Source: QHCE01 sp038260095
GTDB taxonomy: Bacteria; Actinomycetota; Actinomycetes; Mycobacteriales; QHCE01
DNA length: 64,000 bases
NCBI GenBank assembly: GCA_038260095.1
Contig: JBBSOC010000002.1
Location: forward strand, 1 to 64,000
Direction of reading: 5' to 3'
The notes beneath the pieces are model-generated. The model ran no database searches. It worked only from the letters and a program-made list of their open reading frames with translations, and had not been told where the DNA came from. The translations under genes and the position numbers were made by a program. Shown in pieces: positions 60,021 to 64,000 of the stretch (position 1 is its first letter; the number at the start of each line of letters is the position of its first letter).

Positions 60021-60239
60021 CGTCTTACTCCCGTGCAGACGTGCCGAAACTGAATCATCATGTAAAGATTCCCGACACCGCGTGAACCCCAGCTGAGCTG
60101 ATTGTTTACTAAGTAGACTAAAAGTAACCTATTTTCCCAGACCAAAGGCTTTACTGGCCTGATTACTTTTCGATCTCCTTATTAACCTGCCGAATACATA
60201 GAGGTGTGAAACATCGTTACTGCTCTAAGCTTTGATGGT

Positions 60240-63200
60240 GTGACCGTGCCTCAGATGCCTCACACTACAACCGATGCGGGTAATCGTAACGACGCTGATA
60301 GCGAACTCGCCAGCTACGCCGCGGCGACCAGCGGCAAGCTGGGGGCTTACAGCGCGCCCACAAACACTGCCGAGCTCGGCTCACACCGACGCAGCTGGGG
60401 GCCCCGCCAACCTAAGAACAAGCTACGGTTGCGGCGGTCCATCCGAGCCAAGATGATGCTGATCCTGCTGCTGCCCATACTTGCCATCGCGCTACTAGGC
60501 GGTGGTCACATCGTGCAACTGTGGTTGGGGGCCGCTTCAGCTGCGCAGGTGAACCAAGTTGCCGCATTAAGCGCGCGCGCCAACGAACTCGTCGGCGCGC
60601 TACAAGCCGAGCGCGCCGCGGCGGCAACGATACTTGCCGGAAACCTCACGGCTTCCGACGCTGATTTCACTACTCGGCGCAACACCACAGGTACTGCGGC
60701 GCGCAAGTTCTCTAGCTCTGCTGCTGACCTGAGCAACACGGCACTCTTTTCAGGAGCTATAACCAGAGCGCAGCGAGCGGTCGACTCCGTGACTTCGCTC
60801 GCCCGAGAGGTCGAGCATCGCAGCCTGAACAGCAGCCAAGCGGCCACGCGCTACAGCAGCGCAATCAGCGCAGTGCTGGCCGTTACCGATCGTGTGGCGC
60901 GCAGCGCCGCTACTCCTGAGCTCGCTAACCGGCTACGCAGCGCCGCCTTGTTCTCTCATTACGGCGAAGCCAGCTCGGCCGAGGGCTATCTGCTCTACAC
61001 CGCCGCTGTTGGTAGCGGCTTCGACCCAGAGACTTACCGGAACTTTCTTGCAAGTTTGCGTGATCAACAGGCGTATCTAGAGCAGTTCGAACAGATTAGC
61101 AATCCAACAGACCAACGTCTGGTAGAACAGCAACTGAACCGATCTCAGCTAAGCGGCCTAATCGCCACCCAAACAGCCGCCGTCGGCAGTGGGCCATCCG
61201 GCGAGCTAAACATCAACTCTGACGAGTGGCTAAGTGCTGCCAGCACCAAGGCCAAAATCGTTAACACTGTGCAACGACGCCTAGCTGATCGGTTATCCGA
61301 TAGCAGCTCGGCCGAGAGAATCCGGCAGCTGCTCTACATGGCTGGCGTTGCGCTGCTAACACTAGGGCTGATCGCACTCAGCGCACTGATCTCACTCCGG
61401 GTTGCCCGCTACCTGGCGCATTCGCTAGGTGCACTACACAGCTCCGCCCTCAATGTGGCTCAGCAAAGCCTACCGGCGTTGGTCGAGCAGCTTCACGATA
61501 TTGACGGCGCGCGGGGCAGCGCGCCCAGGATCGCGCAGGTGCATGCGGCAGCGATCGCGACGTTAGATCAACAGCTGACTGCTCGTGCAGGAGACGAGAT
61601 AGGCGATGTGGCATGTGCGTTAAACCTGGTGCATCGCGAGACTATCGACATCGCTGTGCAACAGGCGCAGCTGCGGCTCTCAGTTGCGGCTACTTTCATT
61701 AACCTTGCGCGCCGGAGCCAGCTGCTGGTGGATCGGCTTATCGGCCTGATTGACAAACTAGAACACAGCGAGCGTAATCCCGACCGCTTGGCCGAGCTGT
61801 TTCAACTAGACCATTTGATCACCCGCATGCGACGCAACGACGAAAACCTGTTGGTGCTCGTCGGAGCCGAGGGAGGCCGTCGATGGACGCACACAGCATC
61901 GTTGCAGGACGTGCTGCACGCCGCTACCGCTGAGATCGAGCAATGCACCCGAGTGAAGATTGGCAACGTGGTGCCGGTTGCCGTCTGCGCCCACGCGGTG
62001 AGCGACGTCGTGCACCTGGTGGCAGAACTGGCCGAAAATGCCACTACATTTTCCCCGCCTCAGACTGACGTCATCCTGCAAACCCGCATCTCGCGCGGCG
62101 TTGTCGTCCTCGAGCTCACCGATAGAGGAATTGGCATGTCGCCCCAGCAGCTTGAGGAGCTCAACGAGCGTCTACGTTCACCGGGCGCAATGGATGCAGG
62201 CGCCTCTCGCATGATGGGTTTGCATGTGGTAGCCAAGCTAGCGGCCCGACACGAGATAGCGGTGACTCTGAAGCCAACCAATCCTGTTGGCACCGTTGCC
62301 GCAGTGACACTTCCAGCGACGTTACTTCAGGCCCCAGACGTTGGAGGTACAGACGTTGGAGGTACAGACGTTGGAGGTACAGACGTTGGAGGTACAGACG
62401 TTGGAGGTACAGACGTTGGTGAGGCAAAAGTTGGTGGTACAGAAATTGGCGGGACAAGCGAAGCTGCGGAGCCACATGAAATGACAATGCCTGCGGCTGA
62501 CGCATTCGACTCGGCCGCTTGGGCCCCAGCGGAACTCTTCATCCCGCCACCGCCCAGTGCTATTCAAGAGAAAGTAGCTCCATGGAAAGTGCCCCTTGAG
62601 GACGAACAGTCCACCGAACTGGTGAGAGTGACTAGTAACGACGAACAGTCCACGCAATTTGTTTCGCCAGCTACGGTCGACGACGAACAGTCCACTGAAT
62701 TTGTTTCACCAGCTACCGTTAGTCGAAGTCAGTACCACGATCATAAACATTGGCGGTACGGCGAGCTTGCCAATCACGAAACCCCGGTCGACGTCACGCT
62801 GTCAATTTTTGAATCTATCGAGTCCAAATGGTTCCGCGAAGTACCAGCCGAGAGTGAAGCTGCCTATAGAACAGCTAACCCTGAGCGGGCTGAGCAGCCG
62901 CTCAACCCAAGCTCGACAACAGCATCCGGGGTATTGGAGCAATCGATAATCACCACCAGGCCCTCTGTCAACCCTGACGTCAAACCCGCTGCTGGTGATC
63001 GTCAGTTACCCAAAGCGCCCAGTGCTACTACAACAGAAATCGCCAACGCCGCTTCACCGCTGGCTTCGGCAAATTCGCCAGTACGGGCGCGTTTTCCTAT
63101 GTCTAAACTCAGCTCACCGACGGTGGGAAATTCCAGCTTGCCAACACAGATGCGGCCAGAATGGCAGTCGGCGGCCGACGTGGGATGGCAACGCGCGATC

Positions 63201-63458
63201 GTGGCAGTTACACCCCGCGCTGGGGGTTTAACAGCGGCGGGTCTACCTAAACGTGTACCCATGGCCAACTATGTGCCGGGCAGTGTTTGGACCCCGGAGC
63301 AGATTGCTGCGGCCGGAGCGCCGCTAGAACGCTCGCCCGAAGCCATCGGCGCAGGACTTGCCCGCTACCACAGCGGTGTAGAGCACGGCCGGCAGCTAGC
63401 ACGTACCGGAAATCTAGGTAGCCCCGCCACAAACAACTCCTCGGAGGAGTACATATGA
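60240..63458 (+). CDS. Conservon-type sensor histidine kinase with nitrate/nitrite-sensing domain
   Basis: The 1072-residue protein resembles the first gene of Streptomyces conservons (CvnA). A basic cytoplasmic start precedes membrane helix 1 (about 70-92). An extracytoplasmic NIT-type helical domain runs to membrane helix 2 (about 361-389), followed by a linker and an ATPase domain with N-box ELAENATTFSPP and G1-box LTDRGIGMS near residue 620. A long disordered tail from about 695 contains eight DVGGT-type repeats (699-738) and three DDEQST repeats (about 787-820). No phospho-accepting His was recognised. It overlaps the roadblock gene by 4 bases. The partner GTPase gene lies beyond the window. 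Confidence 0.88.
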   Translation: MTVPQMPHTTTDAGNRNDADSELASYAAATSGKLGAYSAPTNTAELGSHRRSWGPRQPKNKLRLRRSIRAKMMLILLLPILAIALLGGGHIVQLWLGAASAAQVNQVAALSARANELVGALQAERAAAATILAGNLTASDADFTTRRNTTGTAARKFSSSAADLSNTALFSGAITRAQRAVDSVTSLAREVEHRSLNSSQAATRYSSAISAVLAVTDRVARSAATPELANRLRSAALFSHYGEASSAEGYLLYTAAVGSGFDPETYRNFLASLRDQQAYLEQFEQISNPTDQRLVEQQLNRSQLSGLIATQTAAVGSGPSGELNINSDEWLSAASTKAKIVNTVQRRLADRLSDSSSAERIRQLLYMAGVALLTLGLIALSALISLRVARYLAHSLGALHSSALNVAQQSLPALVEQLHDIDGARGSAPRIAQVHAAAIATLDQQLTARAGDEIGDVACALNLVHRETIDIAVQQAQLRLSVAATFINLARRSQLLVDRLIGLIDKLEHSERNPDRLAELFQLDHLITRMRRNDENLLVLVGAEGGRRWTHTASLQDVLHAATAEIEQCTRVKIGNVVPVAVCAHAVSDVVHLVAELAENATTFSPPQTDVILQTRISRGVVVLELTDRGIGMSPQQLEELNERLRSPGAMDAGASRMMGLHVVAKLAARHEIAVTLKPTNPVGTVAAVTLPATLLQAPDVGGTDVGGTDVGGTDVGGTDVGGTDVGEAKVGGTEIGGTSEAAEPHEMTMPAADAFDSAAWAPAELFIPPPPSAIQEKVAPWKVPLEDEQSTELVRVTSNDEQSTQFVSPATVDDEQSTEFVSPATVSRSQYHDHKHWRYGELANHETPVDVTLSIFESIESKWFREVPAESEAAYRTANPERAEQPLNPSSTTASGVLEQSIITTRPSVNPDVKPAAGDRQLPKAPSATTTEIANAASPLASANSPVRARFPMSKLSSPTVGNSSLPTQMRPEWQSAADVGWQRAIVAVTPRAGGLTAAGLPKRVPMANYVPGSVWTPEQIAAAGAPLERSPEAIGAGLARYHSGVEHGRQLARTGNLGSPATNNSSEEYI
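62337..62456 (+). repeat. 15-bp tandem repeat within the sensor kinase gene
   Basis: The unit GACGTTGGAGGTACA occurs five times without change from 62337 to 62411, followed by three degenerate units to 62456. Each unit encodes DVGGT, and the period keeps the reading frame. Exact copies point to recent slippage. Confidence 0.9.
62601..62720 (+). repeat. Second in-frame repeat in the sensor kinase tail
   Basis: GACGAACAGTCC starts three units at 62601, 62640 and 62682 (periods of 39 and 42 bases). They encode DEQSTELVRVTSN, DEQSTQFVSPATVD and DEQSTEFVSPATV. They differ more than the DVGGT repeats and are probably older. Confidence 0.75.
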
Positions 63459-63883
63459 GCGCACCCATTACCCAGCCGTTACCCGGAGGCAACGGCTCCG
63501 ATGTCAGTTGGTTAATCGAAAATTTTGTACAGCAGGTTCCCGGCATTGCGCATTCGGTTGTTGCCTCCGCCGACGGCCTCCTCATGGCCTCATCAGCGGC
63601 ACTGCCGAGGGATCGAGCCGACCAGTTAGCTGCTATCGCCACTGGGGTGGCAAGTCTCACTCAGGGTGCGGCAACGGTATTTGAGGGTGGCAGAGTCAGC
63701 CAAACCGTTGTGGAGATGGAAAGTGGGTTCCTGATTGTCATGGCAGCTAGCGGCGGTTCATGTCTGGCGGCTTTAGCGTCGCAAAGTTGCGACATAGGCC
63801 AGGTTGGTTATGAGATGGCACTTTTGGTAGAGCGTGTCGGCGAGGTGCTCACCCCGCAGTTGCGCGCGCAAGCCGGTGCCTGA
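63455..63883 (+). CDS. Roadblock/LC7 domain protein of the conservon
   Basis: The 142-residue protein has the roadblock fold (LIENFVQQVPGIAHSVVASADGLLMASSAALPRD, then TVVEMESGFLIVMAASGGSCLAALAS). In conservons it works with the sensor kinase, a DUF742 protein and a small GTPase as a membrane signalling unit. The start overlaps the kinase gene by 4 bases. Confidence 0.9.
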   Translation: MSAPITQPLPGGNGSDVSWLIENFVQQVPGIAHSVVASADGLLMASSAALPRDRADQLAAIATGVASLTQGAATVFEGGRVSQTVVEMESGFLIVMAASGGSCLAALASQSCDIGQVGYEMALLVERVGEVLTPQLRAQAGA

Positions 63884-63979
63884 AGTGCCAAGTACCGCTT
63901 CCCCATACGGCTCGCGGCAGGACTGGTGACAGTGCGTTCGTCGATGAACATCGACGGTAGAATCGACACTTATTCTGTT

Positions 63980-64000
63980 GGAGAGTGCTCAGTGGAATCC
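63980..64000 (+). CDS. Possible start of the next conservon gene, cut by the window edge
   Basis: GGAGAG at 63980-63985 is followed after 6 bases by GTG at 63992-63994 and two more codons before the window ends. A DUF742 gene would be expected here by conservon order, but too little sequence is available to tell. The spacer 63884-63979 contains no coupled start with a long open frame. Confidence 0.3.

Noticed and set aside
60120..60170. Inverted repeat AAAAGTAA/TTACTTTT between ask and the sensor kinase gene
   Set aside because: Eight AT-rich bases with a 35-base spacer can arise by chance in this AT-richer gap, and the position does not suit a terminator.
62337..62456. CRISPR array
   Set aside because: The units are 15 bases, directly adjacent without spacers, and lie in frame within a coding region.

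Overview
The window is chromosomal DNA from a high-GC Gram-positive bacterium (Actinomycetota), probably Mycobacteriales or Pseudonocardiales. Recalled gene order supports this: the core genes run in the same order as the Mycobacterium tuberculosis stretch Rv3604c to Rv3709c (folK-folB-folP-folE-ftsH, hpt-tilS-metalloprotease-dacB/ppa, holB, topA, tad/ssd, ephE-marP-tlpA-nth, crp, ridA, whiB4, ponA2, metallophosphatase, asd-ask). Several features are shared instead with Streptomyces and relatives and absent from M. tuberculosis: an MFS-Tmk fusion, a membrane pyrophosphatase next to bldG and its anti-sigma partner, and a conservon-type sensor kinase/roadblock pair. Base composition looks lower in GC than in typical relatives, and many neighbouring core genes are missing, which suggests a compacted genome. 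The species cannot be named from the sequence alone.

Layout: 0-3.4 kb, an unrecognised acidic 822-residue protein and a DUF433/DUF5615 toxin-antitoxin pair. 3.4-14.6 kb, the folate operon (with a FolP-FolB fusion and a FolE lacking key active-site residues), ftsH, hpt, tilS, a zinc metalloprotease, dacB and divergent ppa. 14.6-17.6 kb, a small defence/toxin islet: a Fic protein behind three palindromes, two toxin-antitoxin modules whose toxins are both broken, and a small zinc-ribbon protein. 17.6-28.7 kb, tRNA-Thr, holB, MFS-tmk, a methyltransferase, topA, hppA, an anti-sigma factor and bldG. 29-34 kb, a Tad/Flp pilus locus including a 57-residue prepilin. 34.1-34.4 kb, a likely Ms1/scr3559-type small RNA with promoter, hairpins and terminator. 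34.7-46.9 kb, conserved housekeeping and envelope genes, interrupted at 40.8-41.3 kb by transposase and gene remnants. 46.9-57.7 kb, an accessory island beginning at tRNA-Pro: secreted hydrolases, a frameshifted gene, TetR with tandem operators, a frameshifted YceI gene, an FMN reductase, a VOC protein, two tandem NIS siderophore synthetases and a 47-residue lipoprotein. 57.7-64 kb, asd-ask and the start of a conservon operon.

How the genes work together: folE-folPB-folK are translationally coupled by 4-base overlaps for tetrahydrofolate synthesis. ssd-tadA-tadBC-prepilin-tadE-tadG form one pilus or secretion operon. bldG and the anti-sigma factor form a partner-switching pair. asd and ask make aspartate semialdehyde for diaminopimelate, lysine, threonine and methionine. 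A non-coding repeat of about 110 bp with terminal inverted repeats occurs twice, in opposite orientation, at 28.9 and 53.2 kb, and looks like a miniature transposable element.
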